Shown here piece after piece: positions 1 to 7,514 of a stretch of DNA of 28,422 nt. The notes under the pieces are model-generated. The model was not told the origin of the DNA. It ran no database searches and was given only the letters and a program-made list of their open reading frames with translations. Positions within the stretch are counted from its first letter, which is position 1, and every line of letters starts with the position of its first letter. Source of the DNA: Desulfobacteraceae bacterium (GTDB lineage: Bacteria > Desulfobacterota > Desulfobacteria > Desulfobacterales > SURF-15); assembly GCA_003599475.1 (NCBI GenBank), contig QZKK01000055.1, forward strand, positions 1 through 28,422, in the 5' to 3' direction. Position numbers and translations under genes: made by a program.

Positions 1-738
1 ATTCTTTTTCAATTCGTCGATGAGATCTTCGATCACCGCCGTAGCGATCGGGTCGAGTGCAGAGCAGGGTTCGTCCATGAGAATGATTTCCGGATCGACC
101 GCAATGGTTCGGGCGATGCAGAGCCGCTGCTGCTGGCCTCCAGAAAGGCTGGTTCCGGGCTGATGGAGCCAGTCTTTGACCTCGTCCCACAGGCCGGCCC
201 GTCTGAGGCTGATTTCGACCGCTTCGTCGGTTTCGGATTTGTTTCGTACCAGCCCGTGGATCCTGGGCCCGTAGGCGACATTGTCGTAGATCGATTTCGG
301 AAACGGGTTCGGTTTCTGAAACACCATCCCGACCTGAGCCCGCAGAAGAACGACATCCACATCTTCAGAATAGATATTTAGTCCGTCCAGCGTGATTTCT
401 CCGGTCACCCGGCATCCCTCGATCGTGTCGTTCATCCGATTCAGGCATCGAATGAAGGTGGATTTGCCGCATCCGGAAGGGCCGATCAGCGCAATTACCT
501 CGTTACGGCCGATATCCAATGAGACGTTTTTGATGGCGTGCTTGGCCCCGTAGTAAACATCGAGGCTGCGGCAGCTCATGCGCGGGTTTTCGACGAAGGG
601 CCTGCCGACGGTCTCCCGCCTTTCCCGGCTGATGAGGCCTCTTCCTTTTTCCTTCTTCGCCGTTTTAGAGCCCTCTAATTGCACGGTTCCCCCTGGAGCC
701 TCTCTTTTTATTACCGGAGCAGCTTCCATCTGCAGCAT
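1..738 (-). CDS. pstB: Phosphate ABC transporter ATP-binding protein PstB (3' end outside window)
   Basis: ATPase subunit of the high-affinity Pst phosphate importer, acting at the cytoplasmic face of the inner membrane with PstC/PstA. The minus-strand reading frame shows, in order, Walker [11 protein letters not shown], the Q-loop with the PstB-typical run [13 protein letters not shown], the ABC signature LSGGQQQR and Walker [14 protein letters not shown]; the frame is still open at base 1, so the C-terminus is missing. The chosen start at 738 has AAAGG eight bases upstream, and an in-frame stop lies just before it; ATG 729 is an alternative. The first ~45 residues (Lys/Arg/Glu-rich, before PFVENP) are a longer lead-in than usual for PstB. 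It is the last visible gene of pstC-pstA-pstS-pstB and is separated from pstS by 144 bases containing a perfect hairpin. Identity is essentially certain from the motifs; phoU would be expected downstream outside the window. Confidence 0.96.
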   Translation of the reverse strand, partial: MLQMEAAPVIKREAPGGTVQLEGSKTAKKEKGRGLISRERRETVGRPFVENPRMSCRSLDVYYGAKHAIKNVSLDIGRNEVIALIGPSGCGKSTFIRCLNRMNDTIEGCRVTGEITLDGLNIYSEDVDVVLLRAQVGMVFQKPNPFPKSIYDNVAYGPRIHGLVRNKSETDEAVEISLRRAGLWDEVKDWLHQPGTSLSGGQQQRLCIARTIAVDPEIILMDEPCSALDPIATAVIEDLIDELKKN

Positions 739-827
739 CGCTAAGACCTTTTAAAGATGAAACTCTATATCGGTTTGTTTTCGAATGCAAATTTTACAAA
801 CATGCTGGATGCATACCTGCGAAAAGG

Positions 828-857
828 TACAGACCGGCGCGAAAGAACCGGTCTGTA
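828..857 (-). terminator. Perfect 10-bp hairpin between pstS and pstB (attenuator or mRNA-stabilising stem)
   Basis: TACAGACCGG (828-837) and CCGGTCTGTA (848-857) are exact inverted repeats with a 10-base loop. On the minus-strand transcript the stem starts 25 bases after the pstS stop and is followed by CCTTTTCG, a short U tract. It could be a leaky terminator or a 3' stabilising structure that keeps pstS mRNA more abundant than pstB, as is common for binding-protein genes; the short U tract makes full termination unlikely. Confidence 0.6.
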
Positions 858-882
858 TCTTTATTTCCATCCGAATTGCGCG

Positions 883-1932
883 TTACAGTCCGTCGCAGGA
901 GATCGCTTCCATGTTTTTGACGGCTTCCTGGTACTGTTTGATTTCCTTGTCCGGCATCGGGATCATCCCTTTCTCCGACAAGTATCCATCCTGGCCGAAT
1001 GCTTTCGTACTGGTAAATTCATTGACATATTCCATCATTCCGGGGATTTTGCCGACATGGGCTTTTTTCACATAGAAAAACAGCGGGCGCGACAGGGGGT
1101 ATTTGCCTTCTGCGATGTTTTCAAAGGTCGGTTGCACCCCTTGCACATATGCCCCCTGAATTCTATCGGTGTTCTGATCCAGGAAGCTGAATCCGAAGAT
1201 GCCGACAGCATCCGGATTGGCGACGAGTTTCTGAACGATCAGGTTGTCGTTTTCACCCGCTTCGACGTAGGCGCCGTCCTCACGAACGGTTTGGGCGACG
1301 GAGGTGAATTTTTTCTTGTCCAAAGATTTTATGAATTTGATCTCACCGGCCCCTTCTTCCATGGCCAGCTCAACGAAAGCATCGCGGGTGCCCGAGGTCG
1401 GCGGCGGCCCCAGCACCTCGATCTTTTTATTGGGGAGCGAGGAGTTGATCTCGTTCCAGGTTTTGTATGGATTGGGAACGAGCTTGTCTCCACCCTTGGG
1501 ATCCGGAACCTCCTTGGCCAATGCCAGGAAAATTTCCTTGCGGGTCAGCTTGAGCGGTTCAGTTTTCTTTGAATTCGCTAACGTAATGCCGTCATAGCCG
1601 ATTTTTACCTCCACGACCTCTTTGACCCCGTTTTTGGCGCAGGTTTCGCACTCGGATTTCTTCATGCGCCTGGATGCGTTGGTGATATCCGGATGCTCGA
1701 CCCCGACTCCCGCGCAAAACAGCTTGTAGCCGCCGCCCGAACCTGTGGACTCGATTTTGGGGGTCTTGAACTTGGTGGTTTTACCGAACTGTTCGGCGAC
1801 AACCGTTGCAAACGGATAGACGGTCGAGGATCCGACGATGCTGATGTAATCTCTTGCCGACTGGGCGTGTACACCACCGGCAAACGCAGAGAGAAACAGA
1901 ACTGCAGATACGACAATAATTCCTTTTTTCAT
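883..1932 (-). CDS. pstS: Phosphate-binding periplasmic protein PstS
   Basis: Periplasmic phosphate-binding protein that delivers phosphate to the PstCA channel. The 349-residue product starts MKKGIIVVSAVLFLSAFAGG, a signal peptide ending near VHAQS. The mature part has the family's phosphate-loop signatures: GSSTVYPFA near residue 36, STGSGGG near 63, and TSGTRDAFVE near 200. The start at 1932 is preceded by a GGAGG box nine bases away; the frame is open further upstream to 1983 but that would put 17 residues before the signal peptide. Four cysteines (in the FCAGVG and ECETCAKN stretches and near the C-terminal SCDGL) are more than most PstS have. It lies downstream of pstA rather than in the usual first position, with a 162-base gap that holds its own Pho-box-like repeats, so it probably has its own promoter. 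Confidence 0.95.
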   Translation of the reverse strand: MKKGIIVVSAVLFLSAFAGGVHAQSARDYISIVGSSTVYPFATVVAEQFGKTTKFKTPKIESTGSGGGYKLFCAGVGVEHPDITNASRRMKKSECETCAKNGVKEVVEVKIGYDGITLANSKKTEPLKLTRKEIFLALAKEVPDPKGGDKLVPNPYKTWNEINSSLPNKKIEVLGPPPTSGTRDAFVELAMEEGAGEIKFIKSLDKKKFTSVAQTVREDGAYVEAGENDNLIVQKLVANPDAVGIFGFSFLDQNTDRIQGAYVQGVQPTFENIAEGKYPLSRPLFFYVKKAHVGKIPGMMEYVNEFTSTKAFGQDGYLSEKGMIPMPDKEIKQYQEAVKNMEAISCDGL

Positions 1933-2030
1933 TTTCCCTTTACCTCCTGATGGTTTGAAATCCGAAAGAACAGATGCTTTCAAGAAACGTTCAACTCCCG
2001 CTCATGAGCAGACTGAAACATAAGGAAGAA

Positions 2031-2048
2031 AGATTAGCAGAATGTTAG
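2031..2048 (-). promoter_or_regulatory. Putative Pho box upstream of pstS
   Basis: Read on the minus strand: CTAACAT (2042-2048), four bases, CTAATCT (2031-2037). The two 7-mers are 11 bases apart, the geometry of a PhoB direct repeat; a weak third copy TCCTTAT follows at 2020-2026. The 7-mer matches the CTAACAC repeats in front of pstC. No convincing -10 was identified. Assignment to PhoB is inference from spacing, sequence likeness and the phoBR genes in this window. Confidence 0.6.
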
Positions 2049-2094
2049 AAAATCGTGTGTATTCGGTTTTTTCTCCGATCATGTGTCATCGGGT

Positions 2095-3384
2095 CTACCA
2101 ACGGCGTTCAAATTTTCTTCGCAGGATGACAGCCGCTGCATTCATGGTGATGAGGAAAACCAGAAGAACCAGAATGGCTGCAGAGGTCCGTTCCATAAAT
2201 GCCCGTTCCGGGCTGTCGGCCCAAAGAAAAATCTGAACCGGAAGAGCCGTGGCAGGATCGGTAAAGCCCCTCGGAATGTCGACAATGAAGGCGACCATTC
2301 CGATCATCAGCAAGGGGGCGGTCTCTCCCAGTGCCCGTGCCATACCGATGATGGCGCCGGTCAACATGCCCGGCAGGGCCAGAGGCACTACGTGGTGGAG
2401 CACCATTTGCATCTGCGAGGCGCCCACCCCGAGAGCGGCTTCCCGGATGGAGGGGGGTACGGATTTCAGCGATGCCCGGCTCGCGATGATGATGACCGGA
2501 AGGGTCATCAGAGTCAGTACCAGGCCGCCGACCAGCGGAGACGACCGAGGCAGATAGAAGAAATTCAGAAAAACCGCAAGCCCCAGAAGACCGAATACGA
2601 TCGAAGGGACCGCCGCAAGATTGTTGATGTTGACCTCGATCAGATCGGTCAGTCGATTCTTGGCCGCGAACTCCTCCAGATAAATCGCCGACGCAACCCC
2701 GATGGGAAACGATAAGAGCAGCGTCACCGCCAGCATATAGAAGGAGCCGAAGACAGCCCCTCGAATCCCGGCCAGTTCAGGTTCCCGGGAATCACCGGCC
2801 GTAAAAAAGACGGTATTGAACTGCTTTCGAATTTTACCTTCCTTTTCCAGGGAGGCGATCCATTCCAGTTGTCGATTGCTAAGGCGGCGGCCGCTTTCAG
2901 GGCCATCGACTGCGATGCGGCCCTTTTTCAGCATATCCACATCGTCATCGGCCGGCACCCAGACTTGTACCGTTTTCCCGATGATGCTCGGATTTTCCAT
3001 CAGCATTTTGCGGATTTGAAAAGAAGCCCCGGAGCTTACCAATGCATTGAGCGCCCGCCTTTCCTTTCGCCCCGCCGCATCGGGAAATTGCGCCTGCAGC
3101 GTCTTTCTGATAAGCCCCGGGTAGTCGGCCGTGTCGAGATCCTGGCGGTTCAAAGTTTCCGGGTCGAAAAATACATCCAGCCGGATGAAGGTCTGTTCAA
3201 AAGCCGTGTATCCGTTTCCGACGATGCTGATGAAAAGAATCGCCAGAAAGATCAGGCTGCAGGAAATGGCGGCTAAACCGAGCCGCCGGAATCGACGTTC
3301 TGCCCGGTACCTTTTCGCGAGCCCGGTTTTTACGGTATCGATGCTTCTGCTTCTATTCAGCATTCCATTCCGATCTTCATTCAT
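2095..3384 (-). CDS. pstA: Phosphate ABC transporter permease PstA, with long N-terminal periplasmic domain
   Basis: Inner-membrane channel subunit of the Pst importer. Residues ~33-57 form a first membrane helix (LGLAAISCSLIFLAILF), then ~150 hydrophilic residues (including WVPADDDVDM) that should lie in the periplasm, then the usual permease core from ~residue 213 with the EAA loop REAALGVGASQMQMVLHHVV followed by ARALGETAPLLMIG. The total of 429 residues is well over the ~280-300 of E. coli PstA; the extension resembles the DUF3333-type N-terminal region known from other proteobacterial PstA. The ATG at 3384 has GGGAG upstream and overlaps the end of pstC by 8 bases, implying translational coupling. 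A 162-base gap separates it from pstS. Confidence 0.95.
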   Translation of the reverse strand: MNEDRNGMLNRSRSIDTVKTGLAKRYRAERRFRRLGLAAISCSLIFLAILFISIVGNGYTAFEQTFIRLDVFFDPETLNRQDLDTADYPGLIRKTLQAQFPDAAGRKERRALNALVSSGASFQIRKMLMENPSIIGKTVQVWVPADDDVDMLKKGRIAVDGPESGRRLSNRQLEWIASLEKEGKIRKQFNTVFFTAGDSREPELAGIRGAVFGSFYMLAVTLLLSFPIGVASAIYLEEFAAKNRLTDLIEVNINNLAAVPSIVFGLLGLAVFLNFFYLPRSSPLVGGLVLTLMTLPVIIIASRASLKSVPPSIREAALGVGASQMQMVLHHVVPLALPGMLTGAIIGMARALGETAPLLMIGMVAFIVDIPRGFTDPATALPVQIFLWADSPERAFMERTSAAILVLLVFLITMNAAAVILRRKFERRW

Positions 3385-4765
3385 ACTGCTCCCGGTATTT
3401 TCGGACGATTCGAAGGGCGATGATGTTCAAACAAAGCGTTACGAAGAACAGCAGCAGCCCGAGGGCAAAGGCAGCAAGCGTTTTTGGGCTGTCGAATTCC
3501 TGATCACCGATCAGCAGGGTGACGATTTGGACGGTCACCGTGGTCACCGCCTTGAGCGGGTTCACCGTCAAATTCGCCGCCAATCCGGCCGCCATGACAA
3601 CGATCATGGTCTCTCCGACGGCCCTCGATATTGCCAACAGGAAACTGCCGACGATTCCGGGCAAAGCGGCCGGGATCACCACTTTCCGGATGGTTTCGGA
3701 CTTGGTCGAGCCCAGGCTGTAGGCGCCGTCTCTCAAGGACTGGGGCACGGCATTGATCACGTCGTCTGAAAGAGACGACACAAACGGAATGATCATGACG
3801 CCCATGACAAGCCCTGCAGCCAATGCACTTTCAGAGGAGACATCGAGTCCGACAGAGGAGCCGGCATGACGGATGAGGGGAGCCACAGTCAAAGCGGCGA
3901 AAAAGCCGTAAACGACAGTGGGGATTCCCGCAAGGATTTCAAGCAGCGGCTTTGCAATGTCCCTGAATCTTCTGTCGGCGTATTCGGAAAGATAAATCGC
4001 CGACATCAACCCGAGCGGTACCGCTACCCCCATGGCGATCGCCGAGATGAGCGCCGTGCCCAGAAATACCGGAACCGCACCGAATGCCCCGGACGATCCG
4101 ATCTGGTCGGCGCGGATGGCCATCTGAGGGCTCCAATCCAGCCCGAACAAAAACTCGGTGACAGGGACAGCCTTGAAAAAACGGATCGCTTCGTAAATCA
4201 CGGAAAGCACAATTCCGATCGTTGTAAAAACGGCAATGGTGGAGCAAGAGACAAAGATCATCTTAAGTGCCCCCTCCACCAGATTTCTCGCCCGCAGTTT
4301 CGGACCGATTCTCCTTAAGACCGCAACCGATCCGAGGCAGCCAAACAAAAGCACCAGTACGGTCAAGGCGGCCCGGCCGATCCCCCTGATGCGTTTGTAG
4401 TGACGTGCGGCGGCTTCTATTTCCGGGCCGGCCTCATCCACGACGATGTTGCCGGTGACTGCGTTTTTGATATCGTTTACCACCAGATTGAGCCTGCTTT
4501 CAGGCAGGTTTCTGGTCTCTTGCGGTAAATCGGATACCACCCAACGGGTGATGACGCTTTCTTCGAAAGCCATCCAGCATCCGAAAAGAACCAGTGCCGG
4601 GATTGCGCACCACAGGGCGGCAAGCATCCCGTAGTAGGTCGGCCGCGAGTGCAGGCGCCCGGTGCGCCCGGCTTTTCCTGCGACTGCAAAAGCCCGGCGT
4701 CGTCCGAGATAATAGGCAGCCGAGGAGAGGAGCAAAATAAAGATCATCAAGATTGAAGGTGCCAT
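3377..4765 (-). CDS. pstC: Phosphate ABC transporter permease PstC, extended form
   Basis: Partner permease to PstA. It is 462 residues, against ~310-320 for E. coli PstC. The N-terminus has two hydrophobic segments (~residues 4-19 and ~45-68), a soluble stretch (~70-130, SDLPQETRNLPESRLNLVVN and following), another helix (GRAALTVLVLLFGCLGSVAV), and then the conserved core with AIYLSEYADRRFRDIAKPLL, EILAGIPTVVYGFFA and the EAA loop LRDGAYSLGSTKSETIRKVV ending in SRAVGETMIVVMAAG. The start at 4765 has AAGG seven bases upstream. It is the first gene of the Pst cluster, and Pho-box-like triple repeats lie 49-77 bases upstream of the start codon. Confidence 0.95.
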   Translation of the reverse strand: MAPSILMIFILLLSSAAYYLGRRRAFAVAGKAGRTGRLHSRPTYYGMLAALWCAIPALVLFGCWMAFEESVITRWVVSDLPQETRNLPESRLNLVVNDIKNAVTGNIVVDEAGPEIEAAARHYKRIRGIGRAALTVLVLLFGCLGSVAVLRRIGPKLRARNLVEGALKMIFVSCSTIAVFTTIGIVLSVIYEAIRFFKAVPVTEFLFGLDWSPQMAIRADQIGSSGAFGAVPVFLGTALISAIAMGVAVPLGLMSAIYLSEYADRRFRDIAKPLLEILAGIPTVVYGFFAALTVAPLIRHAGSSVGLDVSSESALAAGLVMGVMIIPFVSSLSDDVINAVPQSLRDGAYSLGSTKSETIRKVVIPAALPGIVGSFLLAISRAVGETMIVVMAAGLAANLTVNPLKAVTTVTVQIVTLLIGDQEFDSPKTLAAFALGLLLFFVTLCLNIIALRIVRKYREQYE

Positions 4766-4788
4766 GTTTGAACCTTATTCCCGAACGG

Positions 4789-4842
4789 ATAATGAGTCGA
4801 AGTTAACTCCGGTTTGTTAGGTTCGTGTTAGAGGCGTGTTAG
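4789..4842 (-). promoter_or_regulatory. Putative Pho box (three repeats) and -10 for pstC
   Basis: On the minus strand CTAACAC (4836-4842), GCCT, CTAACAC (4825-4831), GAAC, CTAACAA (4814-4820): three near-identical 7-mers at exact 11-base spacing, the layout of PhoB-binding direct repeats. CATTAT at 4789-4794 is a possible -10 element, 19 bases beyond the last repeat and 23 bases before the pstC start. The repeats are read directly; that PhoB binds them is inferred. Confidence 0.75.
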
Positions 4843-4900
4843 TTTCGATAGAAAGAATCTATCGGTCTATATGGATTCTAATATGCGCCCGGTCCTGCGG

Positions 4901-4918
4901 CGTGCGACACGTGCGACA
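4901..4918. repeat. Perfect 9-bp tandem repeat
   Basis: CGTGCGACA occurs twice in a row (4901-4909 and 4910-4918) in the 230-base gap between the HtrA-like gene and pstC. It may be a regulator site or chance. It lies upstream of the pstC Pho box on the minus strand. Confidence 0.5.
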
Positions 4919-4995
4919 TTGGATCAGGAATGAAACTGCAACAGTTTGGGGCATTCGGATTTCGAATTTTATGCAGTTTATGCAGGCAGGTCCGA

Positions 4996-6063
4996 TCAAT
5001 TCGTTCGGGGCCGTTCTCCGAGAACCACCGAAACCTGCACAAAGCGGTTTTCCCGAAGGATCTTCAATTCAATCTTATCTCCGGGTCGTCGGTCGCGGAT
5101 CATTCGGATCAATTCGTCTGCAGTCGCAATTTTCTTTTCGTCCATTTCCATAATCACGTCTCCACCGACAGGGACCAGGGTGTTTCCGATCTCTATCTCG
5201 CGGTTGCCTCCTCTAAGCCCGGCCCGGTCCGCAGGCCCTCCCTGAATGACTTCAGCAATCATTGCACCCCTTTCGACCTTGAGATCGAGGCTTCGTGCAA
5301 ATTCGGGTATCAGGGGATACACCGAGGCGCCGATCCAGGGATAAGACACGTATCCCTTTGAGACAAGCTCCGGGATGATCCTCTTTGCGCTGTTTACGGG
5401 TGTAGCAAACCCGATCCCGACGCTGGCTCCTGTAGGGCTGATAATGGCCGTATTGATGCCGATGATTTTCCCATCCGAATCGATCAAAGGACCTCCCGAG
5501 TTTCCGGGGTTGATGGCCGCATCGGTTTGAACCACGTCCTCGATCAGCATTCCGTTTTCTGCGCGGATGCTCCGGCTCAGGGAGCTGACGATTCCGGTGG
5601 TCAGGGTCTGCGCCAGCCCGAAAGGATTTCCAATGGCAAGCACTTTCTGCCCCACCATGAGATTTGAGGAGTCGCCCATGGGGATTACCGTCAGCTTATT
5701 CTTCGGTGCGCCGATCTTGATTACCGCCAGATCGTTGTCGGGGTCGCTGCCGATCAAGTCGGCAGGCCATTTGCTCCCATCGCTTAACGTAACCTCCAGT
5801 TTACGTGAATCTTTGATGACATGGTAGTTGGTCAGGATATGACCATCGGTGTCGATGATCGAGCCTGAGCCGACCCCTTCTCTGGGAACGATGCTGAAAA
5901 GAAGATGCCGTTCCACGGCGACACTGGTGATGTTGACAACCCCGGGGGCTACCCTGCGATAAACGGCGATATTGTTCTCTTCAGTTTCCGTCACAGGAAA
6001 GCCGGGCGAGGGAACGCCTGCCAGCATCCCTACAACGGCAAAAAGAAAAATGCGTTTCTTCAT
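4996..6063 (-). CDS. HtrA/Deg-family periplasmic serine protease with one PDZ domain
   Basis: Trypsin-like protease expected to cleave misfolded envelope proteins. The 355-residue product starts MKKRIFLFAVVGMLAGVPS, an export signal. The catalytic triad is visible: His in TNYHV (~81), Asp in DNDLAVIKI (~111) and Ser in NPGNSGGPL (~199). A single PDZ domain follows (~250-350, with WIGASVYPLIPEFARSL and GGPADRAGLRGG), so it is DegS-like in layout but has a signal peptide and a free C-terminus. The ATG at 6063 has GGAGG nine bases upstream and lies 26 bases after the stop of the next HtrA gene, so the two form an operon. An alternative start at 6093 would overlap that gene by 4 bases. The two proteases are clearly paralogous. 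Confidence 0.93.
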   Translation of the reverse strand: MKKRIFLFAVVGMLAGVPSPGFPVTETEENNIAVYRRVAPGVVNITSVAVERHLLFSIVPREGVGSGSIIDTDGHILTNYHVIKDSRKLEVTLSDGSKWPADLIGSDPDNDLAVIKIGAPKNKLTVIPMGDSSNLMVGQKVLAIGNPFGLAQTLTTGIVSSLSRSIRAENGMLIEDVVQTDAAINPGNSGGPLIDSDGKIIGINTAIISPTGASVGIGFATPVNSAKRIIPELVSKGYVSYPWIGASVYPLIPEFARSLDLKVERGAMIAEVIQGGPADRAGLRGGNREIEIGNTLVPVGGDVIMEMDEKKIATADELIRMIRDRRPGDKIELKILRENRFVQVSVVLGERPRTN

Positions 6064-6089
6064 TCCTTCAAACCTCCGCTGCTTCCGAG

Positions 6090-6920
6090 TCATCGGGATG
6101 CATCCCGAACAAAAAGCCTGCGCCGAACCAGATTGAAAATCAGGTACAGGAGGAGAATGATCAAGAAAGGAGGGACGGCACGGTTGACATAGTCGTAAAA
6201 CTTGCCGGAAGTCATTTGAGGGATCGCTGCTTTGACCGTATCGATCGGGATGGCGAATCCGACTCCGATACTTCCGCCGGTCAAGCCGAGAATCGCCATA
6301 TTGATTCCGATGATCTCCCCGTTCGAGTTGAGCAGCGGCCCGCCGGAGTTGCCGGGATTGATGGCCGCGTCCGTCTGAATCACATTTTCGATGACCGAAC
6401 CGCTCTCCGAACGGATGCCGCGATTCAATGAACTGATCACCCCGGTGGTCAATGTCAGTCCGATGCCGAAAGGGTTCCCGATGGCGAGCGTTTTCTGTCC
6501 GATTTTCAGGTCTTTTGAACTCCCCATCGGAATCACCGTCAACTTTCGATCGCCCGGCTCGATTTTGATTACGGCCAAGTCGTTTTCGGGATCGGAACCG
6601 ACCTGCTCGGCCGGCAATTTGCTCCCGTCTACAAGCGTCACCTCAAGGCGCTTTGCATTTTGAACCACATGGTGATTGGTGAGAATATAGCCCTTTTCAT
6701 CGATGATTGCGCCCGTGCCTGTTCCCTCCTGTGGAAGGGCAAAATGAAAATAATCATGGGCAACCACAACCGAGATGATGTTTACAACTCCGGGGGCGGC
6801 ATTCCGGTAAACTTCCACGTTGTTCAGCTCATCTTCGGTCAGCGCACCGGCCGGTTGCGACAATGCAATAGAGAGCAGGGCCGCAACGGAGACCAACAGC
6901 GGCAGGAGTGCCTTCGGCAT
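6090..6920 (-). CDS. HtrA-like serine protease lacking PDZ, with C-terminal membrane anchor
   Basis: The 276-residue product has an N-terminal signal peptide or membrane segment (ALLPLLVSVAALLSIAL) and a full trypsin-like domain with His in TNHHVV (~84), Asp in ENDLAVIKI (~114) and Ser in NPGNSGGPL (~202). Where the downstream paralogue has a PDZ domain, this one ends in a hydrophobic helix (VPPFLIILLLYLIFNLV) and a basic tail RRRLFV. I infer a periplasmic protease tethered to the inner membrane. The start at 6920 has AAAGGAAG upstream and gives a proper signal peptide; an open frame extends to 6992. It is first in the two-gene operon. The protease call is secure from the triad; substrate and regulation are unknown. 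Confidence 0.92.
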   Translation of the reverse strand: MPKALLPLLVSVAALLSIALSQPAGALTEDELNNVEVYRNAAPGVVNIISVVVAHDYFHFALPQEGTGTGAIIDEKGYILTNHHVVQNAKRLEVTLVDGSKLPAEQVGSDPENDLAVIKIEPGDRKLTVIPMGSSKDLKIGQKTLAIGNPFGIGLTLTTGVISSLNRGIRSESGSVIENVIQTDAAINPGNSGGPLLNSNGEIIGINMAILGLTGGSIGVGFAIPIDTVKAAIPQMTSGKFYDYVNRAVPPFLIILLLYLIFNLVRRRLFVRDASR

Positions 6921-7159
6921 GCTCGGCTTCCTTTCAATCATCGATAGAAGATAAAATTTTAGTCGAGACGAAGATTCCGGGAAATGATGCAAATCCTGTA
7001 TTTTGAAAGAAAAACTCAGGTAAATAGAACAGGCGGCTTCAGGACGGGTCGGAAGAGGGCGGTCATCTCAAGCAGGTTTTTTGATTTGATCGAGCGAGAA
7101 CAAATTTAATTGGAGCGTCGGAGCGGTTAAATTTCCTGAACACTCGCATCGCCTTCGTT

Positions 7160-7414
7160 TTATTCGGAGCTTTCGGGCTGCTCCGGGTGGATTTCAGCCC
7201 TTGCCTCTGCGACAAGATCTTCAAAGGTGTCTCTGGCTCCGGCCAGAGTTATTTTGAAACCCTCATACGCGAGGATTCCCCCCTTGATCGCGGCCTTTGC
7301 GAGTGGACGCATGATCCCTGCCAGAACCGGAATCACGGCAGGCGCAGACAGCACCACGCCTGCACAGACGGCAAGACCGGCTCCCAATTTAAAGGAACTT
7401 CCTAAAAGGTTCAA
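7160..7414 (-). CDS. Small DUF5132-like membrane protein
   Basis: An 84-residue protein with a hydrophobic, Gly/Ala-rich helix pair (KLGAGLAVCAGVVLSAPAVI, then VLAGIMRPLAKAAIKGGILA) and an acidic helical tail (DTFEDLVAEARAEI). The run PLAKAAIKGGILAYEG with the following FEDLVAEARAE resembles what I recall of DUF5132 proteins, whose function is not known. I chose the TTG at 7414 because GGAG lies seven bases upstream. The alternative ATG at 7483 has no ribosome-binding site and overlaps the likely -10 box (7482-7487), and the extra residues are basic and of low complexity. It is a single gene, divergent from the ABC importer. Confidence 0.7.
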   Translation of the reverse strand: MNLLGSSFKLGAGLAVCAGVVLSAPAVIPVLAGIMRPLAKAAIKGGILAYEGFKITLAGARDTFEDLVAEARAEIHPEQPESSE

Positions 7415-7481
7415 GCTCCATCTCCTTCCTATCGCCCTTCCTTTTGCGGAAGACGGGCGGTATTTGCAATGACGGACACTC

Positions 7482-7513
7482 ATTATTCAAGTTTACCGGA
7501 TTTGTCAATCCGG
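7482..7513 (-). promoter_or_regulatory. Possible sigma-70 promoter and overlapping inverted repeat for the small membrane protein
   Basis: On the minus strand TTGACA (7503-7508), 15 bases, AATAAT (7482-7487); the spacer is shorter than the ideal 17. A perfect inverted repeat CCGGATT-TGTC-AATCCGG (7496-7513) overlaps the -35 and could be an operator. It would give a leader of about 60 bases before the TTG start at 7414. Confidence 0.4.
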
Positions 7514-7514
7514 A

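Noticed and set aside
757..1572. 271-codon plus-strand open frame opposite pstS
   Set aside because: Antisense to a gene with clear motifs and signal peptide; the translation has no family character and no ribosome-binding site.
4901..4918. Tandem 9-mers as replication iterons
   Set aside because: Only two copies and no replication gene or DnaA-box cluster nearby.
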